Source of the DNA: Chloromonas sp. AAM2
Taxonomy: Eukaryota; Chlorophyta; Chlorophyceae; Chlamydomonadales; Chlamydomonadaceae
NCBI GenBank assembly: GCA_004335635.1
Contig: QAXH01006281.1
Span: 39,238 to 103,237, forward strand
Reading direction: 5' to 3'
DNA: 64,000 nt
A program made the translations under genes and the position numbers. Positions 24,401 to 36,212 of this stretch are shown here, piece after piece. Within the stretch, counting starts at the first letter, position 1. Each line of letters starts with the position of its first letter. The notes beneath the pieces are model-generated. The model had not been told where the DNA came from. It made no database searches and was given only the letters and a program-made list of their open reading frames with translations.

Positions 24401-27400
24401 TAACCCAGCTTTTGGCTGGGCAGTTGGCTGCAACACAGCGCCCTCGTCACCCTTCAGCAGATCACGCTTCTTAAGCTTAGCCCAAATACCGCTGGGTTTA
24501 CCTGCCCGAGGCAGTGCTTTGATTACTGGTGGTGCAGCATCAGAGGGAGCACTGTCAGGAAGCTGTGCTGATGGCTGGCCAGAAGATGACCGTGGCCTGC
24601 CTCCACCTGAGCTCGTCCGCCGGCCGGAGGCAGATGTGTTGAATCGCTTGAAACCCGCACCGAACAATGCTGTGCTGGGCCCAATGCTTTTACGTAATAC
24701 CACCACACCGTGCGGAGGTTGTGACAGCCGCCCCCTGGCATCAACAGCAGAACCGCTGACCCCACCCCGCGTCATGAGGCGTTGCAGCAGCCCGACTTTG
24801 GGTTTGGCAGGAACCGTTGCCTGTGAAGCACTTGGAGATGCTGGCTGGGAATGGCCTGTACTCACAGTATCTGTGGTTTCAGCGGCCACCTGCGCTCTGC
24901 CTGGCTCCTGTGGCGTCATGCTCGATACTGCACCCAGCCCATTAAGGTGCACCAAATCGCTGTCCGTGTTCTCTTCCTTGGGCCGACTGGGGCTGCCAGC
25001 TGGCTCAGGCGCTTCCACAGCAGCTGGGGGCGCACGGTTCCGCTTGGCGAACAGACCCTCCATGCCTTCACCAAGCGGTCTTCCAGCCCCAATTGCTGCT
25101 GTGACTGGGCGCGTAGGACCCTGGAAATGCCTCTTGGCCATGATTTTAATGCCTTGTAGTAGCAGTTCCCCAGCATCCATGTGCGCCTCGGTGCCCTCTC
25201 CTAGCGCCTGCCCCGCACTCAAACCCTTCACCCCTGCGCCAAGCTGTTGGCAAGCACCCCAACCTTGGGATGTCTCGCCTAGTTGACACCTCTCCTGCCA
25301 GCCGCTGGTGCCCAAACCAAGCACTTCATCAGCACTGGTGCCTGAAGCATCTGCTGCCCCTGGCGACTGTCCCATCTCCAGATGCCCTGACCCACTTGCA
25401 CTTGTTTGATTAGAGTATGGCTGGTCCTCGGCCCCAAGTGGTGGGCTCTCCAATTCGCCCTCGCTAGCTCCTTCAACTTGTTGCCCAGCACCCAATGCCG
25501 CTGCTGCACGCAACAACCGCTGCATCTGTTCGCCTTGTGTCCAGCTGTACTGGCCTGAGGAGCTGAGCCCCTGGGAAGAATTGTTTTGCTGGGATGGTAC
25601 GTCCAGCTCAGATGAGTCGCACTGCTGCTCGTGTGAAAGCCACTCTGCACCGCCCACAGGGCTATCAGCAGCCTGACAGGCAGGTAACCAGTTGGGATTG
25701 AGCCGACTCATGGGCTTCGATGGGCTGTCAACCCCTTGCGCTGCAGGCAGCCAGCTGGGGCTGGCGCTGGGGCTGGTGGTGGGAGGTCTTGAAGGGCTGT
25801 CAGCTGCCTCCAGCGCAGGCAGCCAGCTAGGAGTAGCGCTGGGGTTGGTGGCAGGTATGGCAGGGCTGTCGCCTGCCTCAGGCGCTGGCAGCCAGCTAGG
25901 ATGAGCGCTGCAGGCCCACTGATCTGCTGTTCCCATGGACACATGGCATTCGTTACGCCACGGCACCTGCCCAGATTGTGCATCCATCTCAGAGCCTGCC
26001 TGGTGTTCTTCGCCATCTGGCATAGCAACGTAGGTAGGCTTCTGATGCAAACGCCTCTGAACTGGATCCGCTGGTTGCTCGTCGTATGGCCACACACAGT
26101 CAGGTGCAGCCGCAGTGCCCGCCATCAGCCGATCAACGTATGCCGGTGGTTTGGTTGAGGCCTGTGCGATCTCATGTGGTGATGTGGGCCGGTGCATGCT
26201 GCGTGCCCACAGATCGCCCACACCTGCCAGCGGATGGTCGTACTGTGCCCAAAGGTCACCGTTGCCTGCCAGCAAGTGATCAGGGTGTGGCTGCGGGTCC
26301 CCTAGGGCGGCATAGATTGCGTCCACGTGAGGGGGCAGCTCCCCATGTGCTTGCGGCGTGCCCTCATCAGCAGTGAATACCATAACACGGTGGGCGGGGA
26401 GTTCCGCCTCGCTCCATTGGCTGCTGGTTGCGCACGTGTTCGCGGCTGTGGCAGGGCGAGACGCGTACGCCAAAGCAGCCTCAGACGGACCACCAATCAA
26501 AGATCCATCCTCCTTGTCCATGCCACCGTGGGACGAAGGCATACCGGCTGTCGATGGGCCAGTGCGGCGGGTGCCAGCTTGCCATGCGCCATGCACAAGG
26601 GGCCTGTCATAAACTGAACCTTCTTCCCATGCCGCAGCTGACCCGCCGCCCGTTGAAGACCTTCCGCGCTGTGATCCCTCTTCCCATGGCATAGCTGACG
26701 GTTCATTGCTGGATGGCCCAACACGCTGACAGCCTGCATCCCCACCTGCCCCTGTTGTTGGACCAGCAAGACGCATGCCCCTTGTGCTCGGCATCCCATT
26801 GCCCTGCCCACCCGGCTGTGATCCTGCAGCCACACTCCCACCAGGCATCCCGTCCCACCCTACACAGCCAACTTGGAGTGCCCCTGGGCCATCCCGTCCA
26901 AGCAGGGCTGACTCAGAATTTGTGGCAAGTGGATTGTTGTGGCACTGGCTGGTCTCGCTGTCTGTTCTGCCAATGGCGTCCTGATCCACTGCCCTGCCCA
27001 TCGCTGCTACAGCCCCAGCCAGCTGACCTATGAGCTCTGCAGGGCGAGCAGGCGGGATGGGCGTTTGTGGCTGGCGTGACGTCAGCCCTGAACCCGCTGC
27101 AGCTGCAGCTCCCGACCTGATTTCGACCACTGCCCATGGGCCCCTCCCAGCTGCCACTGCATGCAGCACACCATTGCCCTGCAGCTGCAACAGAGGCCCT
27201 GCACACGCCTGCTGCTGCAGCGGCCCCAGCCATCCTGTCGCAGCCTGCAATGCATCGCTCAGCCCCGTGACGTAGCTGCTCAGTTCCAGGACAGCAGCTA
27301 AATCGCTAGGGGTGAATGCGCCACGTGGATGCGCCAGTGACAGCTGCTGGTCGCTGCAAGCTGGCCGTGAGATCACATCATTTGCTTGTGTCATATCAGC

Positions 27401-29784
27401 ACTTTCCCGCCGTCCTCCAGGCTGAACCATTGTGCTCCCGGCCTGCCCACTGGCTAGATTTGATGGGTTCCGTGTTCTAGGCCCCACGCATACTCCGATG
27501 TTCCCGTTGCTGTTGCTCTTGCCTCTGGTCCCTGCCACACTGCCAGCACCGCTCTGCCCTGATCCGCCCCCGGACGTGCCGGTTCTGCTCCTTGCACCGC
27601 CCTGGCTCTTGGCTGGCCGCAATTGCTGCATGCGCAGCTGTAGCCTCCATGCGTCCAGCAAGCGTATGGCAGACACCCATGAGTCGATCAAGGCAAGAGC
27701 ATGGCTGCTCAAGCTCGCAGCCTGGTGAGCCAGCGTCTGAATAGACAATCACGAAGTAGAAACGAGGTGAGCTTTCGTCAAATCAAGTGGACATGCATCA
27801 AGAAGCGCACAGCCACGAGTCCAGCATCACGACGAAAGAGGTTTCAAGACACAGGTCAAGCGCAAGACCACTGCTCCTGAGGCAACATGTCCTGCTTTGC
27901 TTGCGTTACCAGAAACCTTAGACCTGCACCTGCGTGATCAGCCTTCAGACAAACGCACCTGCTGCGGCGCAGTGGCTGAGCAACAAGTCATCTGCATGGC
28001 CTGCAGCCGTTCCAGGGTGGCCGTGTGCTGCTGTCCAGCTGCTGCCAGCAGAACAGGGGAGGGAACGTGCCTGCAGGAAGACAGGCAGGAGATTGGACGT
28101 TGGCCGAGCAACTCACCTTGATACATGTAGTTTCCAGTGGTAATTTAACGCCAACACGGTCCACCAGGCAACTGATGGACAACGGTCAAACAAGCAATTT
28201 CAAAGTAACGCCTGGGGGCCTGCGGTATTCTGAGCCACATTCCACCAGCCGATACACACTTCTACACGCCATTGTATCTGCATCACACCACCAATTCAAG
28301 CTTGAAGAGCCAGGGATTAAGGCTGTTATATCATACCAGTGATCCCACGACCACTGTAGTTGCATGCAGGTACACAGCTACACAGGTGCTTTGTCAAGTG
28401 GCCAGTGGCTTGACATTTATTAATTCATGAACACACCTTGCCTCCAGCTGTTGCCATGCAGTGGGTCCCCACGCCTCCGGTGACAGCGTGGCAGGCGGCA
28501 TCAGCACCCAGGCCTTGGCCGCCCAGCTGCCCCAGCCCTGCCTGGCGGTGTGCGTGTGAAGCACTGCGGTGAGGCACACGGGCGCATCCGCCACGCCCGC
28601 CACCAACGGCCGCTGCCACAGGTGCGCCGCCACACCCGTCACGAGGGCAGCGGGCAGCTCAGCCCTCCGCTGAGCTGCGCCCGCCCACCCTGCTGCTTCA
28701 GGCCGCTGAGCTGTTGCCAGGCGTGCGGCAGCCCCTGCTGCAGCCATAGGCCCCAGCTGCTCTGTCTGCAGCTGAGCAGTGTCTGTGGCCCGTGCTGCCT
28801 CTGAACCCTGGCCTGCCGCAAGCCGGACGTCATCTTGCGTTGCTGGCTCAATCCTGCCTGCTGCCAGACCTTCCTCTACAGCATCTCTTGGTATACCGCT
28901 GGCCTGACCTGCAGGCGCCTGTGCTGTGGCTGCCGTCACCGCCTCACTGCCTGTTTCTGCTGCTGTTTTGACCCTCGTTCCTTGCGTAACGTCAGTGACT
29001 GGCTTGACCAGGGCAGCCGGCTGCAGTGTGCCAGGATCAGTGGTCCGGCGGCGAGCCCCAGCGCTTGGCTGGCCAGCCGCAGCTGTGGCCGCTGTGGCGT
29101 GCAGCAGCAGATGCAACGCGTATGGCAGGGCCAGCAAACGTTCGTCAGACGTCGGGCTACCACCCCCTCCATGCGGTGCAGCGTCCTGTGGCGATGCGCC
29201 CAGTAACAGGTGGGCGCCTTGCAGGACAATGTCACCTGCTGCCTGAGGCTTGCCGCCAGCATTTGCTGGCTTGCCTTTGGCATGCACATCTGCTGGTCGC
29301 GACTGGGGCTTGGCCAGTGGATTGCCCACGGCCTGTGCACTGCCCATGGCCGCCAACATGTGCTGTATGAGGCCCTGAAGAGCGATCTGATAGGCGCCTG
29401 GCTGCAGTGCATAGACAGAGGCCTGTGCATGCTCCAACTCTCTCAGGTGCAGCCAGGGAGACGCCACCTGGAGGGTGTACATGCAAGATCAACGTTATAG
29501 CATCTGAACGTGCCCATGCATGGAGGCCTGGGTCGAGATGGTTACAGGAAGGTAGCAGCTGGCTGGTGATAGCAAGCAAGCACAGGTTAATAGCACCTGA
29601 GGAGGGTCAACTCACAGCATATACGTGCGTGATACATTATTGGGGCGGTAATGTCGCACTGTGAGGCAGGCAGGTGGCATGGTGCGCGTGACGTACCTGA
29701 CCCGTGTCTTCAGTAACGGTGCATTGTTGGGTATTCCGCAGGCAGTCAAGCATGTGCAAGCGTGCAAGCAGGCTGACCATGCAC
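15440..29784 (-). CDS. Giant multi-exon protein; flanking exons weakly resemble NAP1/NCKAP1 (HEM family)
   Basis: Minus-strand exons, 5' to 3': 29784-29697, 29467-28437, 28070-27959, 27736-21953, 21745-21592, 21272-19656, 19315-18456, 18181-17947, 17408-17246, 16918-16560, 16135-15609, and tentatively 15508-15440 (TGA). All donors/acceptors are GT-AG and every junction keeps phase, strong evidence for one gene of roughly 3,670 codons. The fourth exon is 5,784 bases and encodes 1,928 disordered residues rich in Ser, Pro, Gly, Ala and Gln. Outside it, segments recall HEM proteins in family order: ATLSPEAWGPTAWQQLEA (HEM LSADQW..AQLLSL), LLRKQAQQLAARVRLLL, TPGALDTLSQHLFHHTS (HEM GPYGMKFLSESLMWH), and SALPALHGGADLVSADG. 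HEM proteins are subunits of the SCAR/WAVE actin regulator. Identity was judged from memory without alignment, so only the gene model is firm. The 5' end is unresolved. Confidence 0.7.
23630..23825 (-). repeat. Three coding repeats of the HSWxAG motif
   Basis: THSWTAGQ, SHSWGAGQ and DHSWGAGD are spaced 15-25 residues apart in the giant exon. Confidence 0.85.
24250..24500 (-). repeat. Three coding repeats of a W-x-K-x-KKR motif
   Basis: GIWAKLKKRDLLKG, TSLWGKAKKRDAPA and TRLWAKAKKREVVQP lie about 100 bases apart in the giant exon, separated by Pro/Gln/Ala linkers. Related basic-hydrophobic patches (LNRLKQRRML, LRRVRTLFKRQ) occur elsewhere in the exon. They look like short linear motifs, function unknown. 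Confidence 0.85.
25676..25905 (-). repeat. Four coding repeats of the (S/N)WLPA...DSP type
   Basis: Within the giant exon, four consecutive units of about 21-24 residues: SWLPAPEAGDSP, SWLPALEAADSP, SWLPAAQGVDSP and NWLPACQAADSP. The DNA copies are about 70 bases apart and remain similar, suggesting recent tandem duplication with the WLPA and DSP positions conserved. Confidence 0.9.
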
Positions 29785-30325
29785 CTGCATGCAAGGTGCC
29801 CGCTTGAAAAGAGCATCAGCAATAGGACAGGGCGCTTACACACAGGGCGCTTACACACACGTGCAAAACTGTTCTGTACATACGAAGGACTGCAAATCAT
29901 AGTTATCACGCATTGAGCAAGGCATGTATGCTGCTGCTGCCAGGCTCAACCAAGGTTGCGTGTAGTGGCTTGCATGAACAGAAATTGTCGACTGTTTAGA
30001 GTCGTGTTCGTTATCAGTCATAGAGTTATTGGAACAATGCGCAAGAGTTTCGTGCAGTCCCACCAGCAGCTGTCATGGCGACTGTTGACCTGTCTTGACT
30101 CAAGTCTGGCTCAGGTCGCACCTGTAGCTGGCACCTTGTAAGGCGTTATGCTCAACTGCACACTGCAGCAAGCTCTGCCATGCACGGGCATGGCTGCCAG
30201 TAGATGTGTCATTTTCCAAGGACCCAGCCCCAGCCTGCACGACCATGCATGCAAGGAGACTATTGCAAGGAGCCCGCACAACTGCTACTTCACAGAGAGT
30301 ATAACACTGCTGAACTACTGCGCAC

Positions 30326-30541
30326 CTGCAAGCGGTGCAAGGCCTCCCATGCAGCGGCAGCATAGCTAGCCCGGTTCAAGGATTCCGCTGATTCTCCCTT
30401 GAAGAGAAACTCCAAAGGCTCTTCAAGACCCTCGGTTGACTTGATATTCCCTGCATTGTTATCCCTGTCTGCTGCCACATCAGTCCAAGGAAGCGCGCGT
30501 GAGAGGACTCGAGAGAGCATGTCGTAATGGGCAGCACGCAC
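30326..30541 (-). CDS. Candidate first exon of the giant minus-strand gene
   Basis: 72 codons from an ATG at 30541 (MRAAHYDMLSRVLSRALPW...) to a GT donor after LHRLQ. A second possible exon, 30234-30135 (..HARAWQSLLQCAVEHNALQ), is in phase with it. I could not join that one to the exon at 29784, which needs one leading base where two are left over, so at least one 5' junction is wrong or missing. Confidence 0.4.
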
Positions 30542-30812
30542 TGCAGTGCACGCGGTGCTTAGCTTATTACAGACATCACACGAGCCAAGCGCCCCTCGGC
30601 ACCTTTATGCCATCACGCCTCAGAGAAGTTCGGCCCAAAGTGGTCCAAGTTTTTGAAGTTTGTTTTGTCTGTGGCGGTTGATACCGGGTGGTTGCTGCGC
30701 TTTCTCCACCTGCATCCAATCTCGGTGGCGATGGGGCATGCATAGAGCATTATAATCCACATGGTATTGCATCTGTGCCCTTGGAAGCAGGGTGGCCCGA
30801 ACCCAACCTGAG
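30542..30812. promoter_or_regulatory. Putative bidirectional promoter region
   Basis: 271 bases between the candidate start of the giant minus-strand gene and the ATG of the chitobiase gene. No specific element is recognised; the call rests on the divergent arrangement. Confidence 0.3.
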
Positions 30813-33800
30813 ATGTCGACACTAGGGTTCCAAGCCATCAGGTCTTTCTCGTGCCTGGCATGCTTATTGTTAGTTCCAGGATTCGCCCAGGATTTTCATC
30901 CGCTGCACCGCATTGGAGAATTGTATCAAAATCGACAGCACGATCAGCTTGCTTCGTCCAATAGTGCAGCCTTGGACGCCCAGGCCGCTGAGATCATCAG
31001 AGACCTTCATAGGCACGCACAGGTTTGACTGCAAAGCCTAACAACAATACGCTTTGTTTACCCTCAGCATTGTTTGCCTGTCACACTACCCGTGGCCCAC
31101 TTCTACCCGTGGTTTGCTTGGCTTGTCCTGCATGTGCAGGCACCAGAGTGTGATTGCTCTGATGTCAGCCTCTGTCAACCCATTCAAGTCCAACATGATA
31201 AAGAGGTAAGTGAAAGTTAACAGAGGACAGCTGGAGCAGCAAGAGTGGAGGGAAAAGTGCAGGAGCTTGACTGGCCAGTGGGCATGCAGCAATGCACAGC
31301 ATACCACACCGTTCACCGCAGGTGGCGCAGCTCATGCCGACGCGATAACTCGCCAGCAATCTGAAGCCCTTACTGCCCAGGCGATAACAGCGTAGTTATC
31401 GCTTGATCATTTCCAAAACTATGTATCACCACGCCTACCAGCAGCTCAATTACACAAGTAGCCTTCTCCGCTGACGTGACAACGTTCATGAGACTTGCAA
31501 GCAGCTAACGTGATATGTCTCATTCTTGATTGTGTGCAGATGTTTGGGTTTATATACCCAGCCAGTAAGAACTTCAGGCAATACAACTGGACGAGACTGA
31601 CAACAGTGGCGTGGCTGGTAGGTGGGCAGCACATGCAGTTGGTGCATGTGTCAATTGTCACTTGCGTGTACGGCAAACGGCTTGTCCGTCCAGTGCTCTT
31701 ACCTGCTTGCCGGCTCGTCTGCCCCTCACTGTTCTGTGATGGGCGGCCAACACTTGTACCAGCCTTGCACCCCAAAGGTTCCATAGAGTTTGTGCCCTGT
31801 GCATTGTAAGAACGCAGTCTCAACACCATGCTCTTCCGGGAAGGGAATGGCTTATGCATGGATGTCGGATGGAAGCAAGACTCGGGAGAGACAATTTGCT
31901 TCCTGGAGATGAAATGCGGATGGAATGGAGCAGACTCTATTTCCGCTGCATGCAGGAGGACCCTGAGCTCGTGTGCCTAGCCCACGGCCGCAGCGCACGT
32001 GTTGTGATGAATGCAGTTAACATCAGCGACGGAATGCTGAACAATCATGCACGTTCCATGTGGGTGAGTGCACGCTCTCTTGCATGGGTTGGCTGCACGT
32101 AGTCAAGGCATGCCCACAGAAACAAAAAAAAAGATGTTTGCCAGTTCTGGGACAGTTTTTAGGACCAGCACTGGACCCAGTGTGGCGGCAGGGAAACCGA
32201 ACTGGCAAACATCTTTTTTTGTGTCGGGTTCATTACTTGCAGACTTGGTAACTTTTGCCAGCCAAGCAAACTTCTCCCTTGTCTGTCTGTGATGCCTGCA
32301 GGTGCGGCAAACCGTCCAGCACGTCCTTGACCACGCTCTGGATGGTGTGAACTTTGATTACGAAACCGCCATGGCACGTGGCTCGGCGGAGAGTCACGCC
32401 TACACACACCTGGTTGCGCTCACCGCACGCGTGCTTCGTGCACTGAACCCAGGCTATCAGGTGATCGGTGCGCTTAGCAGGGGATGGAAGCAAGGGGGTA
32501 TGCAAGTGACGCTATTGTCAAGAAGAGAGAGGCTTTGATGGCATGAGTGGCACAAGGCACGTGATCCAGCTTCAGTCCTGCCTGCCTCGGTACCCCGTCA
32601 GATGCCTTGCAGAACTGATGTCATACCTGATGTCATAACAGAATAAGAAGGCCAAATGTCAAACGCAAAAATAAAAAACGCAAAACAAGCCTGTTGTGGC
32701 GCCCGAGACGCAAAAAATAAAAATGCAAAAGTTTTTCAAAGACGAAAACAAGTTGAGCACGCAAACAAGTTTGGAGCAGTACGGTGTATATCTTTTTAAG
32801 GCTCAGTTATAGGAGTGGCTTGGCTACCCAGTTGCAGATGCACGGCCCTGCATTGCAAACCCCAAGCTTGTGTCCATGCCTCATCATGCAGGTATCAGAC
32901 CAAGTGTGTATCACATGTGTCCAGGTGTCTGTTGACGTGCCCTGGAGCCCCTATGGCGTGGACGGGCGGGACTACGACTGGGAGGGGCTCACTGCTGCGG
33001 TTGACATCATGTTCATAATGAGCTATGACATGCAGGTGGGGAGAGTGGGGCCCGAGTGGTCCAAGTACGAGCCATTTTCATTTCTCATGTGGAAGGGAGT
33101 AAGGGTTTCCATGCAATAGGCAGAGTTCGCCTTTGACCCGAACAAGGAGAGCCATGAGGCCATGTGCTACTAAATAACTGGAGCCATAACATGTGCTACT
33201 AAATAACTGGAGCTTGCAATCCAAGAAGCTTCAGGACCACCAGCTACTGGATGAATGGCATGTGGATTCGTCTGTGGCAACGCTTGTGGTAAGTTCCAGA
33301 TCCATTGCGTCATGGAGCTGGTTGCTGGAGGCTGGCGCCTTATTGCACACTGCAGGTCCAATTGTTACATCTGCAGTTGTTGCATCCGCTGCTTCTGCTG
33401 GTCTTCTTGGTGGTATATGCTCGCATATGCAAATGCATACCAATGCTCGTGAGACCATTTAATCTTGGCTAAGCGCCATGTCTCTGCTGGCGTGTGTGCA
33501 CAGAGTCAGGTGTGGGGCCGGTGTGTGGCCTCCGCCAACACGCCTCTGCCCCTCATGCGGCGCGGGCTGGAACAGTGGCTGCAGCTGGGAACACCCAGGA
33601 GCAAGATGGTGTTAGGACTGCCATGGTAACTGGCCTGAACTCAAGCAAGCAAGCCTAGGACAAAGATTGTGCAGCCATCGCAAAACATGTGTTGCACGAT
33701 ATTTTATTACATCGTTACATACATGCAAAATTGCAGAAGGCCTTTCAAAGTGAGTGGGTCCAGGTACTTCTGGGAGGTCCGTGTGATCAACCGCCGCATG

Positions 33801-35484
33801 CCTGTGTGGAGTTACTTCACACAAGATGCATGATGCGTGAAGAAAGTGGCAAAGCAGCCGCAAGGCATCAGCAAGATCACTTGTCCAACAACTGGAGTCA
33901 GTACATGAGCTTTTTGTTGGCGTTGTGTTGAGGTTGTGTATGTGTACATCATATGGTGGTCGCGCGCTGCTTGCCTGTACACGCCGCGAAGAATCAATCG
34001 CCACTATCGAAGTTGAACCATTGATCCGGCTGCAACCCTGGGTCATTTTCAGCCTATAACAAATGACAAATTGGACTTCTTTTGTCTGTACTGCATACAG
34101 GTATGGCTATGACTATCCGTGTGAGGCGGATCGCCATGGGGATGCGGCCAGAGCAGACATAGATGTGTGCCTTCTGGCGCCTCAGCAATTCCTTGGCGCC
34201 ACATGCAGCGATGCGGCGGGCGCACAGAGGCCCTACGCACAGCTCTCGCGATGTGGGTCACAAGGGAACCTGTTCTGAAATTCCAACTTCAGAATTTCAT
34301 TCCAACTTCACATGGTGCTGGCGACAGGAGTGCAGGCAATCCATGCGCTTGACACCACACAGGAGGGCAGGCAATGCATGCTGTGTGTCACATGGCATTG
34401 CTCTCCAAATGATGGCAGGCCAGCAGCAAAAGTTTGGATACACACGCTATGATTACACAACAGCGTAGCACAGCACATGGAATGCACGGCTGAGCGCCTG
34501 TGGCAGGCCGACGCCAATGCACAGTGAAGTGTGCCATGGGATCCCTTGACCTCCATGCATGCCATTCCCGGTACCTACGAATGTGTTTGTGCGTTGGTTC
34601 ATGGCGCAGGGGTGCGTGAGGGCCTCAACACCACCCCCATGACATGGGACACAGTGCAGTCTGCTGTCAGCTTCAACTACTGGTCCGTGGACGACAACAA
34701 GGCACACCAGGTGAGACCTTGTCTGGTGCATAAGCAAGAATATCCAGGGCCTGTCAGTAGGGCACACAAAGTTAAGAGCCCAGGCTCAAAGAGTGGGATA
34801 ATTGCTGGGATGCCACTCGACTCCCAAGCTGATTTTTACCATTGATTGGAAAGAAAAGGTAACCTGGACAAGGACAACGGCTCTGGCCGATGGTTATCTA
34901 CAGCAGTTATATGCGCCTCTGATTCTGCGTAACAGCATGTTTGCCAGTTTTGGGACAATTCTTTTGTCCTGCACTGTATCCAGTGGCAATGTGGCGCCTC
35001 CTGTCCTGAATGATTTGGTTCACGGTGTGTGCGCTTGTCACAGGTCCTGTGGCCACACTGTAAATGTTTGTGTGAGACAGCACACGGGGTGAACAGCGCG
35101 TGTTGTGGAGTGGCTGATAGGCTATGGGGAAGGATGGACCAGTGCTGCATGCATGTGACATGGTGTAAATACATATACATATATACATGGTGGCAGGGCG
35201 CAACATTGTAAGTGTGCCGTGGTGTGATTGATGGTAGCTTTTAAAGCCCAAGTCTATCTCATCATCCCTTGCGCTCGTGATTGCAGGTGTGGTTTGACAC
35301 GCCTGAGTCCCTGCTGCTGCGATACCGGGTGGCACACGAGCTGGGGCTGAGGGGTGTGGGCTGTTGGAACCTCGAATGGCTTTTTGATGGCCCTAATTTT
35401 ACGCCAGCTGCAGGAATGGAAATGCAATCGATGTGGCTCTCTGTGGACCAGGGCTTCTTTGCAACCAGGACACAAGAGGTTTGA
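30813..35484 (+). CDS. Di-N-acetylchitobiase (glycoside hydrolase family 18)
   Basis: Exons: 30813-31022, 31140-31205, 31540-31617, 31956-32063, 32302-32460, 32925-33035, 33504-33625, 34101-34252, 34610-34710, 35287-35484; 434 residues, all junctions GT-AG and in phase. Residues 1 to about 26 form a signal peptide (SFSCLACLLLVPGFAQ). The mature protein follows animal chitobiase closely: Cys-rich start PECDCSDVSLCQPI, NWTRLTTVAWL, catalytic GH18 motif DGVNFDYE (residues 168-175, acid/base Glu175), SVDVPWSPYGVDGRDYDW, FIMSYDMQ, SQVWGRCVASANTPL, LGLPWYGYDYPCE, ATCSDAAG and VWFDTPESLLLRY. In animals this lysosomal exo-enzyme removes GlcNAc from the reducing end of chitobiose during N-glycan breakdown; the same role in a vacuole is inferred. 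One MITE-like element and one solo end sit in its introns. Confidence 0.93.
32123..32220. mobile_element. Short MITE-like element in a chitobiase intron
   Basis: About 98 bases. The left end is AAAAAAAAAGATGTTTGCCA and continues into GTTCTGGGACAG; the right end is AACTGGCAAACATC followed by TTTTTTT. These are inverted repeats of about 22 bases. The middle contains GGACCAGCACTGGACCCAGTGTGG, broken here as GGACCAGCACTG and GACCCAGTGTGG. No coding capacity. Confidence 0.8.
33161..33213. repeat. Short intronic direct duplication
   Basis: CATGTGCTACTAAATAACTG followed by GAGC occurs twice, 29 bases apart, in chitobiase intron 6. Confidence 0.85.
34936..34985 (+). mobile_element. MITE-like element, solo end in a chitobiase intron
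   Basis: GTTTGCCAGTTTTGGGACAA, then TTCTTTTG and GCACTGTATCCAGTGG, in the same order as the left end of the 60209-60452 element; the A-run is missing. Confidence 0.55.
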
Positions 35485-35879
35485 CAAGTTCGCCAACCTG
35501 CTATACGACATCAGTTGCTGTCACTCGCAGTAACCAGTGTGGGGAAGGTCTGCGAAGGTTTACCCCAAAAAAACAGTTTTGGGACTGGCACCGTGATGAG
35601 GCTGTCAGTTGTCTGTGGGACTAGTTTTTTTCAGGAGTGTGTCCATACTAAGTTTTTATGGTGGTGAAAGTGTGCCCAAGTGGAGACAACAAAGGACAGC
35701 ATCAGGTATCGTTTGTGCATGCACTGCCTCAAATTGCAAATTTGGCTGCCTCAAATTGCCGTATCAACTATCATGAACTCGAGCTTATATCTAGCAGACA
35801 GTGTCTCTTTCAATTTCTCGTTTGAGGCCGAGCTGAACGATGGGTACAGGCCGTGCGCTGCGCTTGGTGTTGACCTGCC

Positions 35880-36210
35880 GTTCTGCCTCAGTGCATGCCC
35901 TTGACCCTGCCCAGAACAGCAGCCTGACGCCCTGTTTGTGGACGCGCGCGAATTGAGGGGGTGATCTGGGGCTGGAACGTGCTGCGCCACCCCGTGAACA
36001 TGGCGGAAAAATTGTCCTGCCTCCGCATACACACACAGCAGCCCACAGAGTGCATAGCCTGCAGCGTCTCCTGGTGCTGGTCGCCAAGGGCGTGCTGCCG
36101 CACCTCCACCAAAAGCTGCAGCGTGTGCTGCGCATCATTCAAACCCCCCATCCCAATCTGGCAGGTAGACAGGTCCTGGTACAGCGTGAACAGCAGGTGG
36201 TGGTTGCCTT
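35880..36210 (-). pseudogene. Broken TPR-protein copy, left arm of an inverted pair
   Basis: Reading the minus strand gives GGLNDAQHTLQLLVEVRQHA and GDQHQETLQAMHSVGCC, nearly identical to the intact TPR gene at 10.7-11.7 kb, followed by frameshifts and decay (RQDNFSAMFTG corresponds to EQVFGRVHG). No start and no full frame. Confidence 0.85.
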
Positions 36211-36212
36211 TC

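Noticed and set aside
22545..25286. Several plus-strand frames of 60-296 codons opposite the giant exon
   Set aside because: They mirror the GC-rich coding strand of the 5.8-kb exon. The minus-strand frame is longer, in phase with neighbours and has meaningful protein repeats.
35566..35640. Further MITE-like end near AAAAAAACAGTTTTGGGACTGG
   Set aside because: Only the A-run and a degraded GGGAC core remain; too short and diverged to call with confidence.
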